DNA of 64,000 nucleotides. Source: JAGRAX01 sp041391365 (lineage in GTDB: Bacteria; Bdellovibrionota_G; JALEGL01; JAGRMV01). The position numbers were made by a program, and so were the translations under genes. The notes beneath the pieces are model-generated. The model searched no databases. It had not been told where the DNA came from and saw nothing but the letters and a program-made list of their open reading frames with translations. The DNA is taken from positions 1 to 64,000 of the forward strand of contig JAWKOC010000001.1 in NCBI GenBank assembly GCA_041391365.1, in the 5' to 3' direction. Position 1 is the first letter of the stretch, and each line of letters begins with the position of its first letter. This document shows, piece by piece, positions 17,001 through 26,047 of this stretch.

Positions 17001-18786
17001 AATATTGTGCTACGTATCGTTTTTTTTGATTCTCTGCCTTGGACTGGTGTTTTTGATTATGAGAAATGGCTATGAGGATCTTCTTGCCAAGCATCAGAGA
17101 AAGGTAAGTGAAATTATCTATCATGATCTTTCCAAATCAATTAAATCTGATCTTAGTAATTACTACTACTTGGAAATCGAGTCTTTGGTAGATAATTATG
17201 CCGGGAATAATGACATAGAGTTTTTGGCAGTTTTTGATGATGTGGGTAGACTCATTTCGTATTATTCAAACAATCAGAACGAACTCTATAGATATATCAA
17301 TCGGGTAGTTGATTCTGAAAAAAATCGCCCCGAAAAAAATACTTTTAGGTATGAAAAGTACAATAACAAAAGATATCTGATCTTTCAGAAGGAAATCATA
17401 AACTTTGGTGAAGTTGTGGGTTATATCAAGCTTGCTGTTTCCGATGCCGAGATCAAAAAAATTTACGGTTCAATGTTTGGTACATTAGTCACGCTGTTTT
17501 TGGTTCTTGCTGCGTTTTTCTTTTTTTGTATCACTTTTGTGATTTCATCCATGATGAAGCCTATAGACTCTTTAGAACATATTGTATCCAATGAGAATCA
17601 GTCAATAGAGGACTTAAATCTCAAGGACATCGTTAAATTTAAGGAAACAGAATATGTTTTTGAACAATTCCTTTCTTTAAAGAGGAAAATTCAAGATTTT
17701 TACAAAGAAAAGCAAAATCATGAAATTGATCGAATCAAGAATCAAATAGCGAGGCAAGTGGCACATGATGTGCGATCACCAATTGCAGCATTTAAATCAA
17801 TTTTGCAATTAAATGACGTAGGATTGAATGGAAAAGTTAAAAAGTTACTTTTTGATTCGGTGGAGCGAATTGAAGAGATTGTTCAAAGCTTGGAATTTGA
17901 GGAAAAAGAGTATGATCTGAATTCGGTTGGAGAAAATTATTCCGTAAAAAGTGAATTGGAAAAGATAGTCGACGAAATAAAATTGCAGGTTGCTGGCGAA
18001 AAAATAGTTCAATTTTCAATTTGTATTCATGAGGAGTGTGAGGAGAGACTTGTGATCGATCGAGTGAAATTTAAAAGGATCATGTCTAATCTCTTGGTGA
18101 ACTCGATAGAATCTTTTGAAATGGAAGGAAAGATTATTGTTAGAGTTTATCCAAAAGCATGTGAGACGGTTGTGTTGGAAGTGGTGGACAATGGATGTGG
18201 GATTCCAGAGTTTGTGAAGCGAAATGTCTTTTCTAGCGGTTTTACGTATGGCAAGCAACGAGGTTCTGGTTTGGGTTTGGCATATGTGAAAAAAATTGTG
18301 GAAGATTTTGGCGGGGTTGTTTCGGTAGAGTCCGAATTAAAATTAGGTACCAGTGTCAAAATTATTCTTCCGAGTAGTAACAATCCTCCAGGTAGTTGGG
18401 TGCTTGGTTTAGTTGAAGGAAAAAAAATTGTTATTATTGACGATGATCATCGTGTTCATGAGAGTTGGAGGATTTTACTTGAAAAAAAGATTTCTCGAGT
18501 TTGCCAAAATTTAGAGGCTTCTTTTTTTTATGATCCATCTGAGTTTTCTGGACTTGATATGGCAGGCACGGATCATGGATATCAATTCTTTGTGGATGAC
18601 TGTTTTCGGGACAGAGACGCAAAAGGCTCTGATTGGATTGCTGAAAATGAATTGGAAATTTCGAGTGTTTTGATTACTGGAGAAGCGAGTGGAACGGTTT
18701 TAGAGCGTTATAGAAGTCGTGGTATCCGAATCGTCAACAAGGAAAATATGAATTTGATGATCGCAGTGAACATGAACTCTGTTTAG
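16984..18786 (+). CDS. hybrid sensor histidine kinase with C-terminal receiver
   Basis: Membrane kinase of 600 residues. Helix 1 spans about residues 7-26 and helix 2 about 163-187, with a periplasmic sensor domain between them. The dimerisation/phosphoacceptor region has QVAHDVRSPIAAF (His of the H-box). The ATPase domain has the N-box LLVNSIES, G1 DNGCGIP and G2 GSGLGLAYVKK. At about 478-600 there is a divergent receiver: acidic IIDDDHRVH, candidate phospho-Asp in FFVDDCF, Thr in LITGEA and Lys in IVNKEN. It overlaps the MFS gene by 17 bases. The likely output is the sigma54 response regulator at the other end of the island. The receiver may make this a phosphorelay or brake. The ligand is unknown. 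Confidence 0.9.
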   Translation: MSLKHKILCYVSFFLILCLGLVFLIMRNGYEDLLAKHQRKVSEIIYHDLSKSIKSDLSNYYYLEIESLVDNYAGNNDIEFLAVFDDVGRLISYYSNNQNELYRYINRVVDSEKNRPEKNTFRYEKYNNKRYLIFQKEIINFGEVVGYIKLAVSDAEIKKIYGSMFGTLVTLFLVLAAFFFFCITFVISSMMKPIDSLEHIVSNENQSIEDLNLKDIVKFKETEYVFEQFLSLKRKIQDFYKEKQNHEIDRIKNQIARQVAHDVRSPIAAFKSILQLNDVGLNGKVKKLLFDSVERIEEIVQSLEFEEKEYDLNSVGENYSVKSELEKIVDEIKLQVAGEKIVQFSICIHEECEERLVIDRVKFKRIMSNLLVNSIESFEMEGKIIVRVYPKACETVVLEVVDNGCGIPEFVKRNVFSSGFTYGKQRGSGLGLAYVKKIVEDFGGVVSVESELKLGTSVKIILPSSNNPPGSWVLGLVEGKKIVIIDDDHRVHESWRILLEKKISRVCQNLEASFFYDPSEFSGLDMAGTDHGYQFFVDDCFRDRDAKGSDWIAENELEISSVLITGEASGTVLERYRSRGIRIVNKENMNLMIAVNMNSV

Positions 18787-18863
18787 GGTTTGTTGAATTC
18801 TCAGCAGATACCAGTTTTTTTGAGAATAATTTCCTTGAATATTCTTCTGGCTGCGCCTATTCA

Positions 18864-20255
18864 ATGGGGATGGCGGCGAAGCAAAAAACTCATTTTGTAT
18901 GTCAGGAATGTGGGTATCAAAGTGCATCGTGGTATGGACGGTGTCCAGAATGCTCCTCATGGAATTCCTTTGCGGAGGAAAGAGAAGTCGAGGCCGTAGA
19001 GCCGGGAAAAAATCGCCGAAGCCAATTCAACCCCAAGGAAGTTGTCCCGGTAAAATTGCATGAATTTGTATCCACCGATTTTCCTCGCATCGTTTTTCCC
19101 TGGAAAGAAATCAACCGGGTTCTCGGAGGCGGGCTCACGTTGGGTTCCGTGGTGCTGGTCGCAGGTCAACCAGGCATTGGAAAATCGACGCTTTTGCTTC
19201 AGCTCTTTGGGCTGCTTGACCAGGAACAGGATCAAGGGCCTTTGTTGTACATTTCGGGAGAAGAGTCCAATGCACAAATCAGCTCGCGGGCTCGTCGGTT
19301 GGGGATTGCTGGAAAACGTGTGGTGCTCTATGGACAAACCGACATCAAAAAGATCATCGATCAAATTCATCACATCAAACCTCAGATGGTCATTGTGGAC
19401 TCAGTGCAAACCATGTTTCATCCGGACTTGTCTTCTGTTCCAGGAAGTGTGAGTCAGGTTCGAGAAATCACAGACCATCTGGTTCGATGTTGCAAAGAAC
19501 TTGCGATCCCCAGTTTTCTAGTTGGACATGTCACCAAAGAAGGTTCTGTAGCCGGCCCAAAAACGCTGGAGCATTTGGTGGATACGGTCTTGGTTTTTGA
19601 GGGAGATCATACGCACAATTATCGAATTCTTCGTTCCTCCAAAAATCGATTTGGACCCACCGATGAGATTGGTGTGTTTGAGATGCTTTCCGAGGGTTTG
19701 TCCGAGGTCGAAAATCCTTCTGAGTTCTTTTTGCGGGAAAGAGCTCAGAATGTGCCAGGAACGGTGGTCTTTCCAATGTTGGAGGGAACTCGACCGCTTC
19801 TCATTGAAGTCCAGGCATTGGCCACGGATGCCTCCTATGGCGTTCCCATGAGAAATGCGGTGGGGTTCGACAAAAATCGTTTGACCATGCTCCTGGCTGT
19901 TCTTGAAAAAAGAGCCAGACTCAATCTTTCCAATCAAGATGTGTATGTGAATTTGGTGGGTGGCATTCGAGCGTCCGAACCTGCGACGGATCTTGCCATT
20001 TGTGCGGCGGTGATCTCATCCCTTGTCGGTAAAGTGTTTCCGGAGGGAGTTGTGATTTTGGGAGAGCTCGGGCTGACTGGAGAAGTGCGATCGGTCCAGC
20101 AAATTTCTCTGCGTTTGAAAGAATCCAAAAAGTTGGGTTTTTCCAAAGCCATTGTACCACCCATTTCCAAGCGAAGTTCAGTCGAAAACCATGGGATGGA
20201 ATTGGTGGAGGTGTCCAGCATCGATGTCTTGCATTCTTTGCTCGTCCTAAAATAA
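18864..20255 (+). CDS. radA: DNA repair protein RadA
   Basis: RecA-like ATPase that promotes branch migration of recombination intermediates; 463 residues, near family length. The N-terminal zinc finger is CQECGYQSASWYGRCPEC. Walker A is GQPGIGKSTLLLQ, the RadA-specific KNRFG motif appears as SSKNRFGPTDEIG, and the C-terminal Lon-like domain runs from about residue 290 (VQALATDASYGVPMRNAVG). The family usually begins MA-K/R, so the in-frame ATG at 18870 may be the true start. No clear Shine-Dalgarno is visible before either. It marks the return to normal chromosomal composition after the AT-rich island. Confidence 0.96.
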   Translation: MGMAAKQKTHFVCQECGYQSASWYGRCPECSSWNSFAEEREVEAVEPGKNRRSQFNPKEVVPVKLHEFVSTDFPRIVFPWKEINRVLGGGLTLGSVVLVAGQPGIGKSTLLLQLFGLLDQEQDQGPLLYISGEESNAQISSRARRLGIAGKRVVLYGQTDIKKIIDQIHHIKPQMVIVDSVQTMFHPDLSSVPGSVSQVREITDHLVRCCKELAIPSFLVGHVTKEGSVAGPKTLEHLVDTVLVFEGDHTHNYRILRSSKNRFGPTDEIGVFEMLSEGLSEVENPSEFFLRERAQNVPGTVVFPMLEGTRPLLIEVQALATDASYGVPMRNAVGFDKNRLTMLLAVLEKRARLNLSNQDVYVNLVGGIRASEPATDLAICAAVISSLVGKVFPEGVVILGELGLTGEVRSVQQISLRLKESKKLGFSKAIVPPISKRSSVENHGMELVEVSSIDVLHSLLVLK

Positions 20256-20346
20256 ATCGATCAAGCTTGTATTTGCCTATTCTTTGCCATAGACTTTTGA
20301 TGCATTTCTTTGGACTTGCCGAACAAAAAACGGAGAGGAGAATATC

Positions 20347-20949
20347 ATGATTGAAAGTGTAGGAATTGTTTTGGGAATTTTGGTAGGTACCGTGGTCTTG
20401 GTGGCGGTTTTTGTCATTTCCATTTTCAATCGATTGGTTTCTCTTCGCAACCAATTCAAAAATGCCTTTTCCCAAATCGATGTGCAGCTCAAGCGTCGTT
20501 ATGATCTCATTCCCAACTTGGTTGAAACGGCCAAAGCTTACATGAAACATGAAAGAGAGACTTTAGAAGCTGTGATCGCTGCCAGAAATGCAGCCAGTTC
20601 CGCGCAGCAGGCGGCCTCCAGAAATCCTGCTGATCCTGCGGCGATGAAGAAACTTGTTCAAGCTGAAGGTTCGTTGGGAGGCATGATGGGACGTTTGTTT
20701 GCAGTGGCAGAGAAATACCCAGATTTGAAATCCAACCAAAATATGATGCAACTTTCGGAAGAACTTTCGTCCACCGAGAACAAGATTTCGTTTGCGCGCC
20801 AGGCATACAACGATGCGGCCATGACGTACAACACCTCGCGAGAAGTATTCCCAAACAATGTCATTGCGGGCGTTTTTTCGTTTCAGCAAGCGCAAATGTT
20901 TGAAGTCGAAAACGATGTCGTTCGACAAGCTCCCAAAGTTAGTTTCTAA
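20347..20949 (+). CDS. lemA: LemA family protein
   Basis: Protein of 200 residues with an N-terminal membrane helix (GIVLGILVGTVVLVAVFVIS), followed by the LemA helical bundle signature: NRLVSLRNQFKNAFSQIDVQ, LKRRYDLIPNLVETAKAY and the C-terminal FSFQQAQMFEV. A strong Shine-Dalgarno (GGAGAGGAG) precedes ATG 20347. It is directly followed by an M48 metalloprotease gene, a conserved pairing in many bacteria where LemA is thought to cooperate with the membrane peptidase. Biochemical function is not established. Confidence 0.93.
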   Translation: MIESVGIVLGILVGTVVLVAVFVISIFNRLVSLRNQFKNAFSQIDVQLKRRYDLIPNLVETAKAYMKHERETLEAVIAARNAASSAQQAASRNPADPAAMKKLVQAEGSLGGMMGRLFAVAEKYPDLKSNQNMMQLSEELSSTENKISFARQAYNDAAMTYNTSREVFPNNVIAGVFSFQQAQMFEVENDVVRQAPKVSF

Positions 20950-20983
20950 GAGCTTGTCTATCTTTTCAAGGTAGGTAGCCCCT

Positions 20984-22987
20984 GTGAATTTTTTTCAGGC
21001 TCAGGAAAAAGCACACAAAAAGACAAAGCTGCTGGTTTTCCTGTTTCTCCTTGCTCTGTTTTTTTTGATTCTTGCGATCTATTTGCCCATTCAATGGTCG
21101 ATTTGGTGGGCCAAGTATCAAGATCAAAAAATTCTTCTTCGAGAGATTGCCAAATTCTATCGATACGACGGCGGTATTTTTTCGGCTGTGGCGGCTGGAG
21201 TGACTACGGTTGTGCTCTCGGCAAGTTTGTTTCGTATTTCGCAACTGTCGGGCGGGGGCAGTTCCGTGGCGACCTATCTTGGTGGCCGGCCGGTGGATCT
21301 GCATCCTCACGATTTTCATGAAAATCGATTGAGAAATGTTGTGGAAGAAATGTCGATTGCTTCGGGCGTTCGTGTACCGGATATTTATATCTTGGATCAA
21401 GAGCAGTCCATCAATGCCTTTGCTGCGGGCTATTCTTGCGATGATGCGGCCATTGCAGTCACTCGCGGTGCTTTGGAAAAACTCAGTCGCGATGAGCTTC
21501 AGGGGGTGATTGCCCATGAGTTTAGCCACATCCTCAATGGCGACATGAAGCTCAACATTCGTTTGATGGGCATTCTCTACGGAATTTGGTTCATCAGCAT
21601 CATTGGAAAATGGCTTGCACGCTCTTCCTCGTACCGATCCAGATCTCGAAATCGTGATGGTGGATCGGTTGGCCTGTTGGCGGGCATCGCTTTGTTTTTG
21701 ATTGGGCTGATTGGGTACTTTTTTGGAAAAGTGATTCAGGCTGCAGTATCGCGGCAGAGAGAATATTTGGCCGATGCTTCGGCGGTGCAGTTTACACGAA
21801 ATCCAAAGGGCATCGCCGAAGCTTTGAAAAAAATTGGAGGATATACAACGGTCAATCCTTTGGGTTCATCATTGCATAACCAACATGCGGAAGAAGTCTC
21901 TCACATGACGTTTGGACCTGTAAGCCTGTTGAGTGATGGGGGAGGTTTTTTGTCCACACATCCTCCCTTGGAAGAAAGAATCAGTTTGCTCGATCCTGCG
22001 TTTCGACCAGAAGACTATCACAAAGAAAAAACGGATTGGGTTTCTGCCTATGTGCATCGAGAACAGGAAATTCTTAGTGGCATTGAAGAGAAGCAACATG
22101 TGATTTCCCAGTTTGAGAAGCAAATGCGTGTTCCAGAGCAGGTGGAAAAAGTATCTCATGTGATCACAGATATGGTGGGGACGCTGACGGCAGATCAAAT
22201 TCACTATTCGGCACACTTTTTGGAGACCCTTCCCCACGCTTTGTACAAGGCCTGTCACCATCCACAAAAAGCCAAGTCCATGGTGTATGTTTTGCTTTCA
22301 GAGTTTGATCGAGATCTTGGACAGCGACTCACCGCAGTCCTTGCAACGATGGATCCAGAGTCATTGCCCTTGTATGAGGAGTGTTATGAGTCTGTTTTTG
22401 CATTGGGCCCCAATGCAAGAATGCCTCTTTTGGATCTATGTTTGCCGTCGCTCGAAAAACTGACCAAATCTGACTACATTCTCTTTGCCAAAACCCTGGA
22501 TGCGTTGATCAGCGCAGATCAAAAGCTGAGTTTGTTTGAGGCCATTTTGCTGACCATCATCAAACGACATTTGCGTCCAAGATTTTTTCCGCGCAAGAGC
22601 TCAGGAGTCAGGTATCGAACGTTTCGTCCCATTCAGGCGGAGCTGGTGGATTTGATTTCTTGTTTGGTGGTCGAGGGACAAGATCAAGATCATCAGGAGC
22701 AAGCCTTTGCGCTGGCCATGAAACAGCTCAGCCCGCGAGGTGAGTTTCGATTCAATCCTCATGCGAATGTGGCTCAGCGAGTGTATGAAGTGCTGTCAGT
22801 TCTGGAGTCTTGTGCCCCCTTGCTCAAACAAGAGATCTTGCGATCATGTTGTGTGGCCATTTTTTTCAATCATCAACTCAATTGGAAAGAAGGGGAGCTC
22901 CTCCGGGCGGTGGCCGACAGCATGGCTTGTCCGATGCCCAATGTGGCTCTGCTCAAGGAAAAATCCATGCCACTTAGAGTCAATTGA
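20984..22987 (+). CDS. M48-family membrane zinc metalloprotease with long C-terminal extension
   Basis: Protein of 667 residues beginning at GTG 20984, preceded by AAGGTAGG. Two N-terminal membrane helices are visible (LLVFLFLLALFFLILAIYL and the segment near residues 65-85). The catalytic HEFSH zinc motif is at about residue 185, a further helix pair around 245-255, and the third zinc ligand Glu in REYLADASAV. To about residue 340 it resembles HtpX/YggG-type peptidases paired with LemA. The last ~320 residues are an alpha-helical extension that I do not recognise; a similar extension occurs in some M48 proteins. It is a likely membrane-protein quality-control protease with its active site in the cytoplasm (HtpX-like topology is inferred). 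Confidence 0.9.
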   Translation: MNFFQAQEKAHKKTKLLVFLFLLALFFLILAIYLPIQWSIWWAKYQDQKILLREIAKFYRYDGGIFSAVAAGVTTVVLSASLFRISQLSGGGSSVATYLGGRPVDLHPHDFHENRLRNVVEEMSIASGVRVPDIYILDQEQSINAFAAGYSCDDAAIAVTRGALEKLSRDELQGVIAHEFSHILNGDMKLNIRLMGILYGIWFISIIGKWLARSSSYRSRSRNRDGGSVGLLAGIALFLIGLIGYFFGKVIQAAVSRQREYLADASAVQFTRNPKGIAEALKKIGGYTTVNPLGSSLHNQHAEEVSHMTFGPVSLLSDGGGFLSTHPPLEERISLLDPAFRPEDYHKEKTDWVSAYVHREQEILSGIEEKQHVISQFEKQMRVPEQVEKVSHVITDMVGTLTADQIHYSAHFLETLPHALYKACHHPQKAKSMVYVLLSEFDRDLGQRLTAVLATMDPESLPLYEECYESVFALGPNARMPLLDLCLPSLEKLTKSDYILFAKTLDALISADQKLSLFEAILLTIIKRHLRPRFFPRKSSGVRYRTFRPIQAELVDLISCLVVEGQDQDHQEQAFALAMKQLSPRGEFRFNPHANVAQRVYEVLSVLESCAPLLKQEILRSCCVAIFFNHQLNWKEGELLRAVADSMACPMPNVALLKEKSMPLRVN

Positions 22988-23085
22988 CATCATTTTTTGG
23001 TAAAAAAATTACGAAATTTCTGCAAAAAAACATAAAATACTGATATTATTATTAAATAGTAAAGTAAAAAAATTACCCAATTATT

Positions 23086-23113
23086 TTGAAAATATAGAAA
23101 ATCCTTTTATAAT
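23086..23113 (+). promoter_or_regulatory. sigma70-type promoter of the pil operon
   Basis: TTGAAA (23086-23091), a 16-base spacer and a perfect TATAAT (23108-23113), in the very AT-rich 260-base gap 22988-23247. The predicted start is near 23120, giving a leader of about 128 bases before pilM GTG 23248. Nothing else in the gap is supported. Confidence 0.6.
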
Positions 23114-23247
23114 AAACTTCTGTAAGGATTGGATTTTTTTGGTCAAAGCTCCACATTGTGATTATAATTTAGATTTGATTGTAGGTTGTCTCTCTCCCGC
23201 GATGCAAACTCAGGTTGCTTTGATTCTTTGTTGGTAGGAGAAAAATA

Positions 23248-24333
23248 GTGGTTTTTAGCAAAAATAAGGACTTGTTGGGTCTGGACATCGGATCCAGTTC
23301 GATCAAGTTGGTAGAATTGAGTGCTGGAAAAAATGGCTATCAGTTGAAGCATTTCCGCATCATGCCACTTCCCCCCGAAGCCATCGTGGATGGTTCGATC
23401 ATGGATGCGGGTGCGGTGGTGGACGCCATTCGTGAGCTCATTTCTCTGGAAGAAGTAAAAACCAAAAATGTTGCAGTTTCGATCAGCGGGCACTCGGTGA
23501 TCGTGAAAAAAATCAAATTACCTTTGATGACCGAAGACGAGTTGGAAGAATCGATACAATGGGAAGCCGAGCAGTACATTCCCTTTGACATCACCGATGT
23601 GAACTTGGACGTTGAAATTTTGGGCTCCAACGAAGATGCACAAGAAGTTGGAGAGATGGAAGTTCTTTTGGTTGCCGCGAAAAAAGATATGATCAACGAT
23701 CATACGGCCGTGTTGGAAGAGGCTGGTCTGAAACCTCAAATCGTAGATATTGATGCTTTTTGCATCGAAAACATGTTTGAAGAAAATTACTCCAGCTTCA
23801 ACGATGGGGTGGTGGTTCTTGCCAACATCGGTTCCAACATCACCAACGTCAATGTCTTGGAAAAAGGGATGTCGGCGTTCACTCGGGACATTTCTATCGG
23901 AGGAAGTCAGTTTACCGAAGAAATTCAGAAACAACTTAACGTCAGTTATGATGAAGCTGAGGCCTTGAAAATCGGGGGTGATTTGGGAGCTCCTACAGAA
24001 ACTACTGAAGCAGTCATTCCTCAAGAAGTAGGAAGCATCATCCGCTCTGTTTCTGAGGGAATCGCCGCTGAAATCCAACGCTCCTTGGACTTTTATTCGG
24101 CTACGTCCAACGAAGATAAAATCAACAAGATTTATTTGATGGGAGGTAGTGCCCGTGTACCTGGTTTGCCTGCAGTGATTGAAGGAGAAATCGGTGTGCC
24201 GGTAGAGATTGCCAATCCCTTCAACAACATTGAAATTGATGAACGGGATTTTAATATTGCGCATATTTCAGAAGTAGCTCCAGCAGCAGCCGTAGCGGTT
24301 GGGTTGGCTTTGCGAAAGATTGGTGACTCATGA
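23248..24333 (+). CDS. pilM: type IV pilus assembly protein PilM
   Basis: Cytoplasmic actin-like ATPase-fold protein that anchors the pilus alignment subcomplex by binding the PilN N-terminus; 361 residues. The nucleotide-binding motif LGLDIGSSSIKLVEL is at the N-terminus, with the SHS2/FtsA-like region (SGHSVIVKKIKLPLMTEDEL, EAEQYIPFD) and the phosphate-2 loop MGGSARVPGL near the C-terminus. The start is GTG 23248 with TAGGAG 7 bases upstream. The stop overlaps the pilN start as ATGA. First gene of a run of tightly spaced genes ending with accC. Confidence 0.96.
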   Translation: MVFSKNKDLLGLDIGSSSIKLVELSAGKNGYQLKHFRIMPLPPEAIVDGSIMDAGAVVDAIRELISLEEVKTKNVAVSISGHSVIVKKIKLPLMTEDELEESIQWEAEQYIPFDITDVNLDVEILGSNEDAQEVGEMEVLLVAAKKDMINDHTAVLEEAGLKPQIVDIDAFCIENMFEENYSSFNDGVVVLANIGSNITNVNVLEKGMSAFTRDISIGGSQFTEEIQKQLNVSYDEAEALKIGGDLGAPTETTEAVIPQEVGSIIRSVSEGIAAEIQRSLDFYSATSNEDKINKIYLMGGSARVPGLPAVIEGEIGVPVEIANPFNNIEIDERDFNIAHISEVAPAAAVAVGLALRKIGDS

Positions 24334-24890
24334 TTCGTATCAACCTGATTCCCACCAAAGCGGCGCGAAAAAAAGAATCTGCCATGATTCAATTGGGCGT
24401 GGCCGTGATCGGCATCGCATTTGCTTGTGCTGTGTGCGCTTTCCAAAACTATCGTGTACAGAAAAAAATCGAAGCTGAGCAAATTGAGATCAATCAAATC
24501 AAATCTGAACTCAAGAAACTCAAATCTGTGATTGCGCAGGTGGAAGCTTTCAAGGCCGAAAAGAAAAATCTTCAATCCAAAATCGATACAATCAAAAATC
24601 TCAACACACAGCGAACAGGACCTGTTCGGTTTCTTCAAGAGTTTTCGGAAATTTTGCCTGAAAGAACCTGGATCACGGTTTTCAAAGAAGTAGATAAAAA
24701 ATTGACGTTGGAAGGAGAGTCTGTAGATGGGCCGGCCATCACGCGCTTCATTGACAACATGAAAGAGTCTAATTTCTTCACGGAGGTTGAGTTGAAGAAA
24801 GTCGAACAAGACAAAAACAAAGAGTCCGCAGACACCAACCAGAAGTTTAGTGTGACCGCAAACATCAACTACGCAGCCAATGGTGGATAG
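24330..24890 (+). CDS. pilN: type IV pilus assembly protein PilN
   Basis: Inner-membrane bitopic protein of 186 residues. The N-terminal cytoplasmic sequence MIRINLIPTKAARKKES matches the family's conserved INLLP-type motif that docks in PilM. One membrane helix follows (LGVAVIGIAFACAVCAF), then a periplasmic coiled coil and a ferredoxin-like domain (RTWITVFKEVDKKLTLEGES). It forms heterodimers with PilO. The start overlaps the pilM stop and the stop lies 3 bases before pilO. Confidence 0.95.
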   Translation: MIRINLIPTKAARKKESAMIQLGVAVIGIAFACAVCAFQNYRVQKKIEAEQIEINQIKSELKKLKSVIAQVEAFKAEKKNLQSKIDTIKNLNTQRTGPVRFLQEFSEILPERTWITVFKEVDKKLTLEGESVDGPAITRFIDNMKESNFFTEVELKKVEQDKNKESADTNQKFSVTANINYAANGG

Positions 24891-24893
24891 GGT

Positions 24894-25466
24894 ATGAACG
24901 AATTTTTTAATCGCTTTGCAAAGATTCCAGGCATTGCCAAAATCGGCATGTTGATTGGTCTGATGATATTGATTTATGCTGGATACTATTTTGTATTCGA
25001 GCAAAAAAAGGCAGAGAATCTTGAGAAACTTCGCAATGAAAGCAAAAAACTCTCGGTGCAGTTGGGTGAAAATGAAGCTATCGCAAACAACATGCCTAGA
25101 TTCAAAGAAGAGGTGAATGTTCTTCGGTCTCAACTCAAACAGGCATTGTCACTTCTTCCAGATCAAGCCAACGTGCATATTTTGTATCGACAACTTTTTA
25201 TCGAGGCAGAGCGCTCCAACATTGAGTTGGTGTCGTTCCGTCCTGCGGGTACAAATAGTAGAGGTTTTTATTCTGATTTGAGTTTGGAAATCCGCATCGA
25301 GGGAACTTATCACCGAATTGCAGAATTCATTGATCGTGTCGGGAAACTGGACCGAATTATCAATGTGTCCAATATTGTTTTTTCCACGACCAATGTTCAG
25401 AAAACTGGAGACGTTGTTTTGGGAGTCAATTGTAAGGTGACAACCTATATGTTTAGCGGAGGATGA
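24894..25466 (+). CDS. pilO: type IV pilus assembly protein PilO
   Basis: Inner-membrane bitopic protein of 190 residues. One helix (MLIGLMILIYAGYYFVFEQ) is followed by a periplasmic coiled coil (KAENLEKLRNESKKLSVQLG) and a ferredoxin-like domain containing the family motif ISVRIEGTYHRIAEFIDRV in the form LEIRIEGTYHRIAEFID. It pairs with PilN and contacts PilP. Its stop overlaps the pilP start as ATGA. Confidence 0.95.
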   Translation: MNEFFNRFAKIPGIAKIGMLIGLMILIYAGYYFVFEQKKAENLEKLRNESKKLSVQLGENEAIANNMPRFKEEVNVLRSQLKQALSLLPDQANVHILYRQLFIEAERSNIELVSFRPAGTNSRGFYSDLSLEIRIEGTYHRIAEFIDRVGKLDRIINVSNIVFSTTNVQKTGDVVLGVNCKVTTYMFSGG

Positions 25467-26047
25467 TTTTGTTTCGATCTCGAATATTACATAATTTGCT
25501 TCTGGTTGCTTTGGTGGGCACGCTGTATCATTGCGGATCTTCTGAACAAGCTCCCAGTGCAAGACGCAAGAAAACAGCTGCACCTGCTGCGCAAGCTCCC
25601 ATTGTGACCGAGCAAAGTGATGCATTGGATTTTTTGAAACGAACCGATCAAAATGTTTTTTACAATCCACATGGGAGAAGAGACCCTTTCAAACCTTTTG
25701 AAGGAGAAGCCATCAGTCAAACGCAGCTTCTACGAACTCCGTTGGAAAGGTTTGAGATCAATCAATTGGAACTTACTGCGATTGTGTGGGGGATTTCAAA
25801 ACCTCGTGCTTTGTTTCGAGCTCCCGACACCTACAGTTACATTGCCAGTGTCGGAACGAGGCTTGGGAGAAACCGTGGGAAGATTTCCAAGATTACCCGA
25901 CAAAAAGTGTTGATCTTGGAAGAGTACCGAGATCCTACGGGAAAGTTGGTTGTACGAGAATCTGAGTTTCGCATCAGTGAAGATGGTGAAGAGGAAAATA
26001 AAGATCGTTTTAAAAGCAAAATGGAGTTAAAATTTTCTGATGAGTGA
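25463..26047 (+). CDS. pilP: type IV pilus assembly lipoprotein PilP
   Basis: Lipoprotein of 194 residues linking the PilNO platform to the PilQ secretin. The signal peptide ends in a lipobox (LVGTLYHC), followed by a flexible Ala/Lys-rich linker. The beta-domain has the conserved RRDPFKPF motif and the pattern FEINQLELTAIVWGISKPRALF that recurs in PilP/GspC homology-region domains. The C-terminus has an extra acidic tail (SEDGEEENKDRFKSK). It overlaps pilO and pilQ. Confidence 0.93.
   Translation: MILFRSRILHNLLLVALVGTLYHCGSSEQAPSARRKKTAAPAAQAPIVTEQSDALDFLKRTDQNVFYNPHGRRDPFKPFEGEAISQTQLLRTPLERFEINQLELTAIVWGISKPRALFRAPDTYSYIASVGTRLGRNRGKISKITRQKVLILEEYRDPTGKLVVRESEFRISEDGEEENKDRFKSKMELKFSDE

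Noticed and set aside
22988..23247. AT-rich gap before pilM as a replication origin or small RNA
   Set aside because: No DnaA-box cluster or stable hairpin seen; a good TTGAAA-N16-TATAAT promoter explains it.
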